From NCBI GenBank assembly GCA_005792285.1, contig SXSI01000047.1, forward strand, positions 82,497 to 146,496: a stretch of 64,000 nucleotides of DNA, read 5' to 3'. The notes under the pieces were generated by a model. That model ran no database searches. It saw nothing but the letters and a program-made list of their open reading frames with translations, and was not told the origin of the DNA. Positions within the stretch are counted from its first letter, which is position 1. Every line of letters starts with the position of its first letter. Positions 1 through 9,363 of this stretch are shown here, piece by piece. A program made the translations under genes and the position numbers. The DNA comes from Bacteroidota bacterium. Lineage in GTDB: Bacteria > Bacteroidota > Ignavibacteria > UBA10030 > UBA8401.

Positions 1-189
1 AACAGAATTATCTTGGATGTTCGTTCGTTTTCCAATTCGAATATAATTTACATCTCCACGAACAACTGTATTAAACCAAATACTTGAATCTTCTTTAATT
101 TCTACATCACCGATTATATGTGAACCTTCGGCAATTAAAACCGAAGGATGAATTTTTGGAAAACTTTTTTCGAATGGAAGAATTGTCAT
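1..189 (-). CDS. Gamma-carbonic anhydrase family protein, C-terminus cut by window edge
   Basis: This is an ATG-started frame whose first 63 codons lie in the window; the rest runs off the left edge. The visible part reads as the start of a left-handed beta-helix (hexapeptide repeat) protein: MTILPFEKSFPK, then IGDVEI, SSIWFNTVVRGDV and IRIGKRTNIQDN. The RGD (R45, D47) and QDN stretches match conserved positions of the gamma-carbonic anhydrase/YrdA family, in which trimers bind a metal through three His. Those His would lie beyond the edge, so catalytic competence cannot be judged. The start codon is one base from the stop of the upstream DUF3108 gene, so the two are probably co-transcribed. 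A related bacterial hexapeptide acyltransferase is the main alternative. Confidence 0.8.
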   Translation of the reverse strand, partial: MTILPFEKSFPKIHPSVLIAEGSHIIGDVEIKEDSSIWFNTVVRGDVNYIRIGKRTNIQDNSV

Positions 190-190
190 A

Positions 191-1027
191 TTAAATTTTT
201 GGAGGAGTCCAATTTTTTCGTTTCCAACTTATTAACTCAATATTTACAGATCCGAGAATAACTTTCATCTTCGCGCGAATTGGAACTGCAGCATTATCTC
301 TTGAAAACCAACCTTCATATTTTCCTGTTAAACCATAAACTCCTTTGTACTCAATATTTCCGTTAAAATATTTTGTAGCTATCGGATATTTAACTGCGTC
401 TATTTCAGTTTGGGTATTTTGATCGGTGAAATTTATAGAGGTATTTAATTTTTTCTCATTCATGTACGTTGCTAAACTTTGATTTTGTAATGAATTCAAA
501 TTCATTCGAGCATAATAAAATAAAGACAATCCATCTTGATATTTTATAGAAATTGTATCTGTTAATTTTAAATGAATTCTTTTTGTATCAAGATTTCCAT
601 GTTCAACTTCAATATTATTTTTTTTGTATTGAAAATCATATTCAACATACCATCTATTATTTTTATCACCTGTATTTGAAAAAGAAAAAAAGTTACTCCA
701 TAGTTCATCATCAAGTTCACTATACATTACAAAATGAACATTTACAAAAGGAAGATTATAAGAGTCAATAAAACATTTTACTCTGTGTAATTTAATTTTA
801 TTTTTTTCTATTGGCTCTATTACTTGCAACCGAATTGTGCCAATTGAAATGAATCCGTAACTGACTTCATAAACCAACTCTTCTCCAACTTGCGGTGGAA
901 GTATTTCGGTTTTATTTTCTGATAAATTATCTGCAGAATTTTCCCCTTCAGCAACAAAAACAAAAATCCCGGAAAATATTATAAAGCCAATTGCTAAATA
1001 AAAAAATAACTTAATTGAGTTTGGCAA
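191..1027 (-). CDS. DUF3108 domain protein, exported
   Basis: A 278-residue protein with an N-terminal hydrophobic segment (about residues 7-27) that looks like a signal peptide or anchor. A predicted all-beta domain begins at PPQVGEELVYEVSYG and carries the GTIRLQV stretch typical of DUF3108. Members of that family are periplasmic or outer-membrane associated and have no assigned biochemical role. The gene starts inside the 3' end of the S41 protease gene (17-base overlap), a sign of translational coupling. The pairing of a C-terminal processing protease with a DUF3108 protein suggests, by inference only, an accessory role in envelope protein maturation. Confidence 0.8.
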   Translation of the reverse strand: MPNSIKLFFYLAIGFIIFSGIFVFVAEGENSADNLSENKTEILPPQVGEELVYEVSYGFISIGTIRLQVIEPIEKNKIKLHRVKCFIDSYNLPFVNVHFVMYSELDDELWSNFFSFSNTGDKNNRWYVEYDFQYKKNNIEVEHGNLDTKRIHLKLTDTISIKYQDGLSLFYYARMNLNSLQNQSLATYMNEKKLNTSINFTDQNTQTEIDAVKYPIATKYFNGNIEYKGVYGLTGKYEGWFSRDNAAVPIRAKMKVILGSVNIELISWKRKNWTPPKI

Positions 1028-2627
1028 TTTTTGAAGCTTCTGGCAATAGGTTTAATGCTTTTTGAAGTTGATTATCATATTCGAGAATCACTTTATACCA
1101 ACCAACATTTCCAAAATATTTTCGTGCTATATGTGCTTTCAATCTACCTTTAATATAATTTTTATCTTTTTCGTATTGCTCAGAATTTGTCTTAACACCT
1201 TTATCATTTGCATATTTTGTGAACTCATTCATTTCTTCATCAGAAAAATTAAATCTCTTATTGAAATTTTCTAATGTCGATTTTAAATTGTCAGATAATG
1301 GTTTCTCTGTAAGATAGTTTGCAACGAATTCATAAAATATATTTTTCCGTAAAAGCGAAACTGTGTATTCTGTACTGCTCGAAGATTTAACTACGAAATC
1401 TGGTGTTATTCCACCACCTCCATAAATTTTTCTTTTTTCACGCAAAGTATAATAAACAGATTTGGTCGAATCAGCTTTATCATTTTTATGTTCAATATTT
1501 TCGCCTTCAACTTCTTGTCGCTCGAAAGCTTCTTTCTGATATTTTTCTTTTCCGGAATCGTATGGACGTTGAATTAATCTTCCAGTTGGAGTGTAATATC
1601 TCGCAATTGTTAATCTGAATGCAGAACCATCTGAAAGAGGAAATTGTCTTTGCACTAATCCTTTCCCAAAACTTGTTTCGCCAACTATTAAACCACGATC
1701 CCAATCTTGAATTGCGCCAGAAACAATTTCACTTGCTGAGGCAGAATTATTAGAAATAAGAATTACAATTGGTGTTTTTTCAAAATCACTATTCGTTTCT
1801 GCAAAATACTCTTCATCGAAATCGGTCTTTCTACTTTTAGTGTAAACTATTTTTCTTTTGAAATCTTTTCCACCATCAAGAAATAGATCGCTCATCTTAA
1901 CTGCTTGATCAAGAAATCCACCAGGATTAAACCTCAAATCGAGAATTAATTGTTTTAATCCTTTTGATTTCAAATCATTAAGAGCTGAAATCATTTCTTC
2001 TGTAGTTGTTTCCGAAAAACGGGATACACTAATATATCCAACTTCATTATTTAACATTAAATGTACATCAACACTGTACAATGGAATTACGTCACGAATA
2101 ATTTCGAATTCAATTAATTCTTTTACTCCAGCTCTAAAAATTGAAACAGCAACTTTTGTTCCCTTCGATCCTTTTAAGGATTTCATAACCTGATCATTTA
2201 CAAAACCAACTGAAGTCTTTCCATCGATCTTTACAATTTTATCATTTGAAAGAATTCCAACTAACGCAGAAGGTCCACCACCAACTGGTTGAACAACAGT
2301 AATTGTATCGTTCATAATTGCAAACTCAACACCAATTCCTTCAAACTTTCCTTTGAAATCTTCGTTTACTTTTTTTAATTGATCTGCTTTAATATAGATT
2401 GAATGAGGATCGAGCGAATTCAACATTCCCTCAATTGCTGAATCAGTTAATTTTTTTGAATCAACATCATCAACATAATATTTATCCGCTTGGATTAAGA
2501 CATCTCTGAATTTTCCAAATGCTTCATATATATTATTACTTGAAATTAGAATATTATATTGTGTTCCAAGTCCAAAGGCAATTAAAATTACAAATGCTAC
2601 TAAAATTTTTTTTAATGTTTTTTTCAT
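1011..2627 (-). CDS. C-terminal processing protease, S41 family (CtpA/Prc type)
   Basis: A 538-residue periplasmic serine protease. An N-terminal anchor (about 8-29) is followed by a helical segment with the SLDPHSIYI motif, a PDZ domain (about 95-175), and the S41 catalytic core with GYISVSRF and LILDLRFNPGG. The Ser-Lys pair is visible: Ser297 in NSASASEI and Lys322 in SFGKGLVQ. A long C-terminal extension past about residue 370 contains the GGGITPDF segment seen in Bacteroidota members. The family cleaves near the C-termini of exported proteins. It is the last but two gene of the minus-strand envelope run and overlaps the DUF3108 gene. Confidence 0.93.
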   Translation of the reverse strand: MKKTLKKILVAFVILIAFGLGTQYNILISSNNIYEAFGKFRDVLIQADKYYVDDVDSKKLTDSAIEGMLNSLDPHSIYIKADQLKKVNEDFKGKFEGIGVEFAIMNDTITVVQPVGGGPSALVGILSNDKIVKIDGKTSVGFVNDQVMKSLKGSKGTKVAVSIFRAGVKELIEFEIIRDVIPLYSVDVHLMLNNEVGYISVSRFSETTTEEMISALNDLKSKGLKQLILDLRFNPGGFLDQAVKMSDLFLDGGKDFKRKIVYTKSRKTDFDEEYFAETNSDFEKTPIVILISNNSASASEIVSGAIQDWDRGLIVGETSFGKGLVQRQFPLSDGSAFRLTIARYYTPTGRLIQRPYDSGKEKYQKEAFERQEVEGENIEHKNDKADSTKSVYYTLREKRKIYGGGGITPDFVVKSSSSTEYTVSLLRKNIFYEFVANYLTEKPLSDNLKSTLENFNKRFNFSDEEMNEFTKYANDKGVKTNSEQYEKDKNYIKGRLKAHIARKYFGNVGWYKVILEYDNQLQKALNLLPEASKIAKLN

Positions 2628-2680
2628 TTTTATTAAATTTAAAATTATACCACAAAATAGTTTTTTTTGTTTACTAAAGA

Positions 2681-2699
2681 AAGTAAAAGCTTTTTACTT
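2681..2699 (-). terminator. Possible weak terminator hairpin
   Basis: A perfect 8-base stem (AAGTAAAA / TTTTACTT) with a 3-base loop overlaps the stop codon of the beta-propeller lipoprotein gene. On the minus strand it is followed by TCTTTAG rather than a clean T-run, so termination would be partial at best. It lies in the 66-base gap before the S41 protease gene, the only sizeable gap inside the envelope run. Confidence 0.3.
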
Positions 2700-3926
2700 A
2701 AAATCCGTTGATAATTTAAAACGTGTAATTCGATTATTTCCTTTATCTGCAACATAAAAAATACGATCCGATTGAAAATAAGCAACTCCCATTGGTTTGT
2801 TAAATTGTTTATTTCCACTTCCGGTACCACCAAAAGAAACAATAATATTTTTCCTTTCACCGGAATAAGTTGGCGGAAGAATTCCTTCAATTCCACTTGA
2901 AGTAAAAAGATAAAGACTGTCGGTTCCACTATCGACTACAACTATATAACCTCTATCTGCAGTGTACAAAATTTTCTCAGGTGATTTAAATCCGGATTGG
3001 AGCAAATCATCAGTCGGATCGCTGTCATATAAAAATCTTCGACCAATAGTCGTGTCAATATTTTCAAGTTGAGGATCTGGCAAAAACGCAACATCTTCTC
3101 TTCCAGATGAATATCTCATTCCCTGAACTCTGAAACTTGTTTCGCCATCTAAAGTTAAAAGAAAATGTTTTTTTGTATCAACGTTCGATCTTTGTGGCGG
3201 AACAGCATAAGTTGCAATATTTGTAATTCCATTGCTCGATGCTTTTCCACTTCCAATTGGATTTAAATATCCAGTAAGCGGAGTAATTAATTTATCATTT
3301 TTATCAAACCAAAGAATATTATTATCCGGTCCGCCAGATTGAATTAGTGATAAATTATCTTTTCCTCTTCTCGAAATATAATATTGATTATCAGACATTA
3401 CAGCAACTCCTGTAAATGTTACTGATGAATCACTAACTTTTAAATTTCTTCCCAAAATATATCCCGGATGAATTATTACAGGCGTTGCAACAGAATTTGA
3501 AATCTGATGATTATACTTTACAAGTTTAATTCTATAAAGACACGATAATTTTATTTTAATATTTCCAAAAGTTGAATCGTATTTTCCAATTACTAAAAGG
3601 TCTAATCTTCTGTCTTGTGTAATTGCTGTTGGTTCCGGAATATTTATTGAACCTAATATTTTTCCATTTACATCAAGCTGAATAACTTTATTATTTTTTG
3701 TATCAGCGATATAAACTAAATCATCAAATCCAACTATCACATCTTCCGGTTGATTAAATCCATTCCAAACTGGAAGTAACTGTATAAATTCTATCGACTT
3801 TACATCTGTTTGTGGAAGTGGTGGAAAATCGATGGCAATATTTGGATCTTTAACTCCAAGTAATCCATCGCATCCATTTATTAATAAAACTAAAACGAGT
3901 AAATATTTATAAATATTATTTTTCAT
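2694..3926 (-). CDS. NHL/beta-propeller repeat lipoprotein
   Basis: A 410-residue predicted lipoprotein: signal peptide ending in the lipobox LINGC with Cys19. The body contains repeated short segments of NHL type, such as PEDVIVGFDDLVYIADTKNN near the N-terminus and KPMGVAYFQSDRIFYVADKG near the C-terminus, which normally fold as a beta-propeller. Its ligand is unknown. The start overlaps the stop of the PorV-like gene by four bases (ATGA), so the two are likely translated together. Its position next to a PorV-like protein and a TonB receptor suggests an outer-membrane-facing role in the same assembly; that is inference. Confidence 0.8.
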   Translation of the reverse strand: MKNNIYKYLLVLVLLINGCDGLLGVKDPNIAIDFPPLPQTDVKSIEFIQLLPVWNGFNQPEDVIVGFDDLVYIADTKNNKVIQLDVNGKILGSINIPEPTAITQDRRLDLLVIGKYDSTFGNIKIKLSCLYRIKLVKYNHQISNSVATPVIIHPGYILGRNLKVSDSSVTFTGVAVMSDNQYYISRRGKDNLSLIQSGGPDNNILWFDKNDKLITPLTGYLNPIGSGKASSNGITNIATYAVPPQRSNVDTKKHFLLTLDGETSFRVQGMRYSSGREDVAFLPDPQLENIDTTIGRRFLYDSDPTDDLLQSGFKSPEKILYTADRGYIVVVDSGTDSLYLFTSSGIEGILPPTYSGERKNIIVSFGGTGSGNKQFNKPMGVAYFQSDRIFYVADKGNNRITRFKLSTDFK

Positions 3927-4894
3927 AAAATCACATTCAAAGAAATTCTGTGAGTTAAACCAAGTTCATTGTACGATGCAACTCCATAATCTAACTTTCC
4001 AAGAAAGTCATCATATAGAATTAATAACCCAACACCAAAAGATGGTAAATCCTGTTCCTCATAATTTATTCGAAATCCTGTTCGCAAATAAAATATTTTT
4101 TGCCACTCAAATTCAGTTCCAATTGCAAAATGTTCTGAATTATCATTCGGATGATTTAATTGAATTACACTTTTTACATTATAATCTTCTTCGCTTAATA
4201 TTTCTGAAGCAATTGAAATTGCAAAAAGCGATGGAGGTAAAAATTCTTCAAAATTTTGTGTCGAACTATTACTTGTTCCTTTTGGCTTTGATGAACTTCC
4301 AATATTTGTATAAGTAATTGCGAATTGCGATTTCTCATTTCCTAAATCATACGAAATTCCAACATCAAAGAGAATATTACTCATTTTATATTCAGCCAAA
4401 TTTTCTGAAACGTATCTTGTTGTAATTCCAAAACTAAATTGCTGAGAAAATTTTTTGGAATATGTAAGTCCAAATGCAAAATCGTTAAATGAAAACGATT
4501 CTCCAGTTCCTTCCGGTAAAAATTCAGTTCTCTTTACCATTTTGTCTGAATAAAGAGAATTAATTGAAACTCCGACTGCATTATTTTCAGACAATTTGTA
4601 AATAAATGCACTATAGTGGTGTTGCAATCCTGCGAACCATAATCCATGCGAAACCATAGTTTGATTTCTGTGATGAAGAACTGCACGTGCGGGATTATAA
4701 AACAAAGTTGAAGCATCATCGCTTATTGAAGAAAACGCATCACTCATTGCAATTCCGCGAGGTGAAACTCCAATTTGTAAAAATGTAAATGCTGAAGTTC
4801 CCGTTCGTTGTTTTCCAAAACTTGGAAAGAAATTTTGAGAATTTGTTTTTCCAAAAAATGCGACTATCAACAAAAAAATAAAAATATTTTTCAT
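3923..4894 (-). CDS. PorV/PorQ-like outer-membrane protein
   Basis: A 323-residue beta-barrel of the PorV/PorQ (UPF0164-like) family. After a signal peptide (predicted cleavage S19|Q20), it shows the family start GTSAFTFLQIGVSPRGIAM followed by DDASTLFYNPA. The rest consists of alternating amphipathic strands (for example FAFGLTYSKKFSQQFSFGI). In characterised T9SS, PorV shuttles cargo from the translocon to the attachment complex. This may be such a shuttle or a dedicated paralogue for the neighbouring cargo. It is directly adjacent, with no gap, to the TonB receptor stop codon and overlaps the lipoprotein gene downstream. Confidence 0.82.
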   Translation of the reverse strand: MKNIFIFLLIVAFFGKTNSQNFFPSFGKQRTGTSAFTFLQIGVSPRGIAMSDAFSSISDDASTLFYNPARAVLHHRNQTMVSHGLWFAGLQHHYSAFIYKLSENNAVGVSINSLYSDKMVKRTEFLPEGTGESFSFNDFAFGLTYSKKFSQQFSFGITTRYVSENLAEYKMSNILFDVGISYDLGNEKSQFAITYTNIGSSSKPKGTSNSSTQNFEEFLPPSLFAISIASEILSEEDYNVKSVIQLNHPNDNSEHFAIGTEFEWQKIFYLRTGFRINYEEQDLPSFGVGLLILYDDFLGKLDYGVASYNELGLTHRISLNVIL

Positions 4895-7693
4895 TTATAA
4901 ATTAAATATTAAACCGATTACAAGGTGTCTTTGTTCAAGATATCTAGCAGGATCAAATGGTGGCAATCCGGAATCTTCGGGATGTGGTTTTGTTGGATCT
5001 CTGTATGGAGTTACATCACCAAGTTCATATGCTTTGCCAGTTAATGGATTTATTATTGTCGAATTTTTACTGTTAAGAAGATTTGTAATTTCTAAACTCA
5101 TTACAAATTCAGTAGAATTTACTTTGAATGATTTCTGAAAACTACAGTCAACCCAAAACCAACTTTCACCAATCGATTGATATTCTCTGCTAATATCCTC
5201 TTTGTAAATATCTCGCTTTAAATTATAATCATAACCAGATTTAATAAATGGAGTGTATCTTTTTCCGGATTGATAATTAATTTGAGTGAATAACTTTGTC
5301 TCATACAAGAATGATAATAATTCGTTTAATTCAAGTTCTTCATCAATTTTATAATTTGAAGTAAGTCGAATTTGCCAAGGTCGATCCCAAGCAAGATATT
5401 TTTCTTTTGTAGTTTGCTCATTAGTAAATCTAAAAAAAGAAGCTTCTGCAGAATTACTTTTACCTTTCGCAATTTGATAAGATGACATAAATGAAATATT
5501 AAAAGTGCGAGTAAATCTTTTTAAATAAGTAAACTCAATTCCATTTATCCGCGCGTAATCTTCATTCACATAAGTTGTTTTATCAAGTTCTGCAAGATAT
5601 CGGCGAACGACATAATCGAATTTATCTTTACTGTACGCAGTAAGTGTTAAAACGTCGTTAATTGTAAATTGATTTCGTAAACCGATTTCATATTCAACAG
5701 TTGTTTCTGGTTCAAGCGCAGGATTTCCAATTCTGGAAAGTGGAGATCGATCTTGTCTGCTAATATCTAACCCGGAATAAACTTGATATGCATTTGGCCA
5801 ATCAACTGAATGTCCGTAATTAAAAAATAAAACTTGATTATCAGTTATAGGAAAAGAAACTTTTAACCTTGGAAGTAATCTTCCTTTTAATTTTCTTTCA
5901 AATAAAGTAAAAGTATTCGAATTATATTCGTCAACATTTTTTTGCGTTAATATTTTTTTGGAAATACTTTCAGGATTATTAATTACATCATCTACAAATT
6001 TCCCTGGCGCCCAGTATTGAAATCTTAATCCTAAAAATGCAATTAAACCATTATAATTAATTTGATCTTGAAAATATGCGCCACCTTGCGCCGGCCAAAC
6101 GTGCCAAATATCAAAAGATTCTCCCAAAGAACGTGAAAGATCTCCAACTTTAATTGGTGCACCGATCCAAGGCCGATTAATATCAATCCATTGATACTCC
6201 TGAAATTTTAATTCAATTCCTGTTTTAAATTTATTTTCAGAATTTAATTGAAATGAATAATCTCCTTTAATTGTAATTTCTTCAGCAAAATGATCGTGCC
6301 ATAAAGTTGCAATTCCACCATTATTATACAAGCCAGCAATAGTTGGATCACTTAAAATTACATACATCACGCTATCTTTTAAAGAATATTCCCAGTAACT
6401 AATTGGACTTGTAATTATACTTCGCGGATCTAAAACTGAAGTTATTGAATCAGTTCGAAATTCTCTTCCATTTGCATCAGTTCTAAGTCGCGTGAAGAGT
6501 CGACTAATTTGTCCTTCAAAAAAAGATTTTGAATCGATCGCAACTGAATATTTAAAGTTCAGCAAATTTGCATCGTGAGTGTAAGTGTTGGCATTATCAG
6601 GTTGTAAAGAAAATGCATATTGAAAACCGGGACCGAGCACAACATCATTGCCTCCAATTTGTAGCATTCTTGTATTTTGATTTATTTTTAACGAGCGACG
6701 ATATGAAGTTTCATATTTCGCTCCCGATTCCTGAAAAGTAAATTTAAATAATCCATTCATTCTGTTATCCTGTCTCGGCGCAAAACGAGTTCCTCCTGCA
6801 ATTGATGAATTTAGTTGAGATGCAGGGGATCTTGTAAATTCATCAGAAGCAAATCCTGAAAAGGAAGAATAAAAGGTAAATTTATCAGAAATAATTGGAC
6901 CACTAAAAGTAAAATCAATTTGATCTTGATTAAAATTAGAATTATTTGTTGAACGCGAATTTATATTATCTCTTTTTACAGAAGTTGCAAATTGAAATTT
7001 ATCTGTACCACTTAAAGTTGTAACAGAAATAACTCCGGCGGTGGAACTATGCTCAGCGCTCAATCCTCCAGTAATAATTTCAACTTCCTTCATCGCAAGT
7101 GGATTAATTTCTACACCAAAACCAGTTCCAGCTAACGGATCTTTTGCAGAGACTCCATCAACAAGATAGCTTGTTTCATAAGCCCGTGCTCCGCGAATAT
7201 AAATTCCCTCTGCAGTTTTTGTTACTCCAACTTGTTTCGAAACAATATCTTGAACACTTAAAACCGGCGCTGCTCGAATTTCGTCCAAAGTAATTGTTCG
7301 AACACTTGAAGCTTCTTCAATATCGAATAATGGTTTTTCACCAACAATTACTATTTCTTTGTCGAGCGATAAAATTGTTTCCGAAAGTAAAACATTTATT
7401 GTTGAAGTTTGATTTGGAAATATTTTTATTCCAGTGTACTGTGCAGTTTTATATCCAATAATAGAAATTTCCACAACATATTCACCCGGATTAATATTTA
7501 GAATTTGAATTTTTCCATCAATATCACTCGCTGCTCCATAATAAGTTCCTTTAATCTTAATTGTCGCACCGATTAATGATTCTTTTGTTTGTGAATCAAT
7601 AACAGTTCCCTCTAATTTTCCTTTCTCTTGTGAAGATAAATTCACAATTAATAAAGCAATTAAAAGTAAAATTATTTTAATTCTATTATTCAC
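4895..7693 (-). CDS. TonB-dependent receptor with CarboxypepD_reg domain
   Basis: A large outer-membrane receptor, about 932 residues from the chosen GTG start. It has a signal peptide (predicted cleavage before QEKG), then a carboxypeptidase-regulatory-like domain (GTVIDSQTKESLIGATIKI, about 25-105). A plug domain follows (VLSVQDIVSKQVGV, IYIRGARAYETSYLVDGV) and a roughly 680-residue barrel ends in VIGLIFNL. The substrate cannot be inferred; the layout is Oar-like. An upstream TTG at 7720 is also in frame, but the GTG at 7693 is preceded by AGGTGA at good spacing and overlaps the upstream stop by eight bases, so I prefer it. It probably works with the adjacent PorV-like protein and surface lipoproteins. 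Confidence 0.88.
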   Translation of the reverse strand: MNNRIKIILLLIALLIVNLSSQEKGKLEGTVIDSQTKESLIGATIKIKGTYYGAASDIDGKIQILNINPGEYVVEISIIGYKTAQYTGIKIFPNQTSTINVLLSETILSLDKEIVIVGEKPLFDIEEASSVRTITLDEIRAAPVLSVQDIVSKQVGVTKTAEGIYIRGARAYETSYLVDGVSAKDPLAGTGFGVEINPLAMKEVEIITGGLSAEHSSTAGVISVTTLSGTDKFQFATSVKRDNINSRSTNNSNFNQDQIDFTFSGPIISDKFTFYSSFSGFASDEFTRSPASQLNSSIAGGTRFAPRQDNRMNGLFKFTFQESGAKYETSYRRSLKINQNTRMLQIGGNDVVLGPGFQYAFSLQPDNANTYTHDANLLNFKYSVAIDSKSFFEGQISRLFTRLRTDANGREFRTDSITSVLDPRSIITSPISYWEYSLKDSVMYVILSDPTIAGLYNNGGIATLWHDHFAEEITIKGDYSFQLNSENKFKTGIELKFQEYQWIDINRPWIGAPIKVGDLSRSLGESFDIWHVWPAQGGAYFQDQINYNGLIAFLGLRFQYWAPGKFVDDVINNPESISKKILTQKNVDEYNSNTFTLFERKLKGRLLPRLKVSFPITDNQVLFFNYGHSVDWPNAYQVYSGLDISRQDRSPLSRIGNPALEPETTVEYEIGLRNQFTINDVLTLTAYSKDKFDYVVRRYLAELDKTTYVNEDYARINGIEFTYLKRFTRTFNISFMSSYQIAKGKSNSAEASFFRFTNEQTTKEKYLAWDRPWQIRLTSNYKIDEELELNELLSFLYETKLFTQINYQSGKRYTPFIKSGYDYNLKRDIYKEDISREYQSIGESWFWVDCSFQKSFKVNSTEFVMSLEITNLLNSKNSTIINPLTGKAYELGDVTPYRDPTKPHPEDSGLPPFDPARYLEQRHLVIGLIFNL

Positions 7694-9329
7694 CAAATTC
7701 ACCTGAAAATATTTTTTCAAAAAATAATTTTAATTGTGGAATATTTGTTCCGACTTCATTTGAATTACATAGATGAAGTGGAATTGTTGCGAAAACAATT
7801 TTTTTATTTTGCGATTGAACAATCACAGCCGGTCTGCCAATCCATTTTTCTTCCGTATTACTTGGATTTGTTGCCTTTGCAGAATCCAAACGATATAAAA
7901 CTTTATCTGATAATCCCTGTTGAATTGCATAAGTTCCAAAGAGTGCAGTTCTATCATAAATTAATTGTGGAAATTTATTTTGCGAAACAGAATCATTTGC
8001 TAAAATTCGTGATTGAGAATAAACTCTTGGAATAAATCCACTAACCGAAATCGAATCTTTATTATACGAAGTTATCAAACTATCAAATGGCGCAAAATCA
8101 AGTGCGAGTAGTGATGGATCAGTTCCTGATAAACTTAAATTTTGGAATCCGGTTGAGAGAATTGCACTCCCACCTTTATCAATAAATTGCGGAATAACTT
8201 GTTGAGCTAAATCATAATTTATAACTTTTCCATACCAGAAAATTATTTTATATAATTTTAAAGTTTCAAGTAACATATATCGAGCAATTGATTTTGGAAT
8301 TTGATTTGTTGATAAATCAATTGCATCATAATCACCAAAAGATTTTCCAGTTTTATCAACTGTTGAAGAAAGTATTTCTTTATAAACTAAATCGGGATCT
8401 GGAGATGAAATTCCAAATTCATCAACTAATAATAATTTTTTTCTACCAACTGGTTTTTTTACAAACCAGGTTTTGGAACTATCCGGCATTGTAGTAATTT
8501 TACTTTTTGCTCCAGTTCCATCCTGACAATACAAATACAATCTATTAAAATTATTTAATTTGAAATTCGGAATTGTAATTCCAATATCCTGCAAAGTTGA
8601 ACCAATTAATATTTTTGCAATTACAATATTTTTACTAGTATCGGAAAGATCTGCAACCATAGTAATAATATTTGTATTTGATGGAATTGGTCTCCAAGAA
8701 CTACTTGCAGTGTCATTCAAGGAAATAAAATAATTTTGAATTGTTGAAGAACCATCGGGATCAATTCCGGTAAAAGTAAAAGTTGCAACCGGAAGCGTGA
8801 TTGATGGAATAGTTGATGAAACATTAAATGCAACTGAAGGAGGTGAATTTTTTACAACTAATTTTATATTTGCCGGAGTTTGATCACCCAATCCTAAATC
8901 TGTAAATGGTTCTCCTGTTGAATATTTTCCATCTTTATTTAAATCGTCGAATGGTTCACACCCGTAAGAATAATTTCCAAACTGAACTTTTTGATCCCAA
9001 ATTCCATTTCCTTCATCATCAACTGCTGTAACTTTTATATTTGATGTATCAATTGATTTATTTCCAAGTTTTAAAGTTAAAGTCGATTCATTCGAAGTTG
9101 TCCAAACCCAGTTTAAATTATCAGTTGTAAGAAAATATCCTTTAACAAATCCATCAGGATCATCTCCCCACCAATGAAGTTTAATTGTGCTCGTTACAAC
9201 TTGTGCAATCGAATCTGCCCAAAGTGAAGTTTGAGGTGGTTTATTTTCTCTCTCAAAAGGTTCGTTTGGTTGCTGACAACTAAAAATAATTATGAGTGGA
9301 ATAAACTTCCAAATTTCTTTTCCACTCAT
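7686..9329 (-). CDS. Large surface lipoprotein, unrecognised family
   Basis: About 547 residues from the ATG at 9329. A TTG at 9356 would add nine residues in front of the signal peptide and is less likely. The lipobox is LIIIFSCQ with Cys18. The N-terminal half looks like Ig/fibronectin-type beta domains (PPQTSLWADS, WWGDDPDGFVKGYFL). A calcium-loop-like DLNKDGKYSTGE lies inside it. The C-terminal half (KLLLVDEFG, KIIFWYGK, FIDKGGSAILST) has the alternating pattern of a Rossmann-like or glutamine-amidotransferase-like domain. I do not recognise a named family. It sits between a T9SS cargo gene and the TonB receptor, so a surface-exposed partner of one of them is a reasonable inference. Confidence 0.7.
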   Translation of the reverse strand: MSGKEIWKFIPLIIIFSCQQPNEPFERENKPPQTSLWADSIAQVVTSTIKLHWWGDDPDGFVKGYFLTTDNLNWVWTTSNESTLTLKLGNKSIDTSNIKVTAVDDEGNGIWDQKVQFGNYSYGCEPFDDLNKDGKYSTGEPFTDLGLGDQTPANIKLVVKNSPPSVAFNVSSTIPSITLPVATFTFTGIDPDGSSTIQNYFISLNDTASSSWRPIPSNTNIITMVADLSDTSKNIVIAKILIGSTLQDIGITIPNFKLNNFNRLYLYCQDGTGAKSKITTMPDSSKTWFVKKPVGRKKLLLVDEFGISSPDPDLVYKEILSSTVDKTGKSFGDYDAIDLSTNQIPKSIARYMLLETLKLYKIIFWYGKVINYDLAQQVIPQFIDKGGSAILSTGFQNLSLSGTDPSLLALDFAPFDSLITSYNKDSISVSGFIPRVYSQSRILANDSVSQNKFPQLIYDRTALFGTYAIQQGLSDKVLYRLDSAKATNPSNTEEKWIGRPAVIVQSQNKKIVFATIPLHLCNSNEVGTNIPQLKLFFEKIFSGEFGE

Positions 9330-9363
9330 AAATTTTGAAGTCAATACAAATTTCAACTATAAT

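Noticed and set aside
2645..2929. 94-codon frame inside the propeller lipoprotein gene
   Set aside because: It overlaps a lipoprotein with clear lipobox and repeats in another frame; its composition is that of a shadow.
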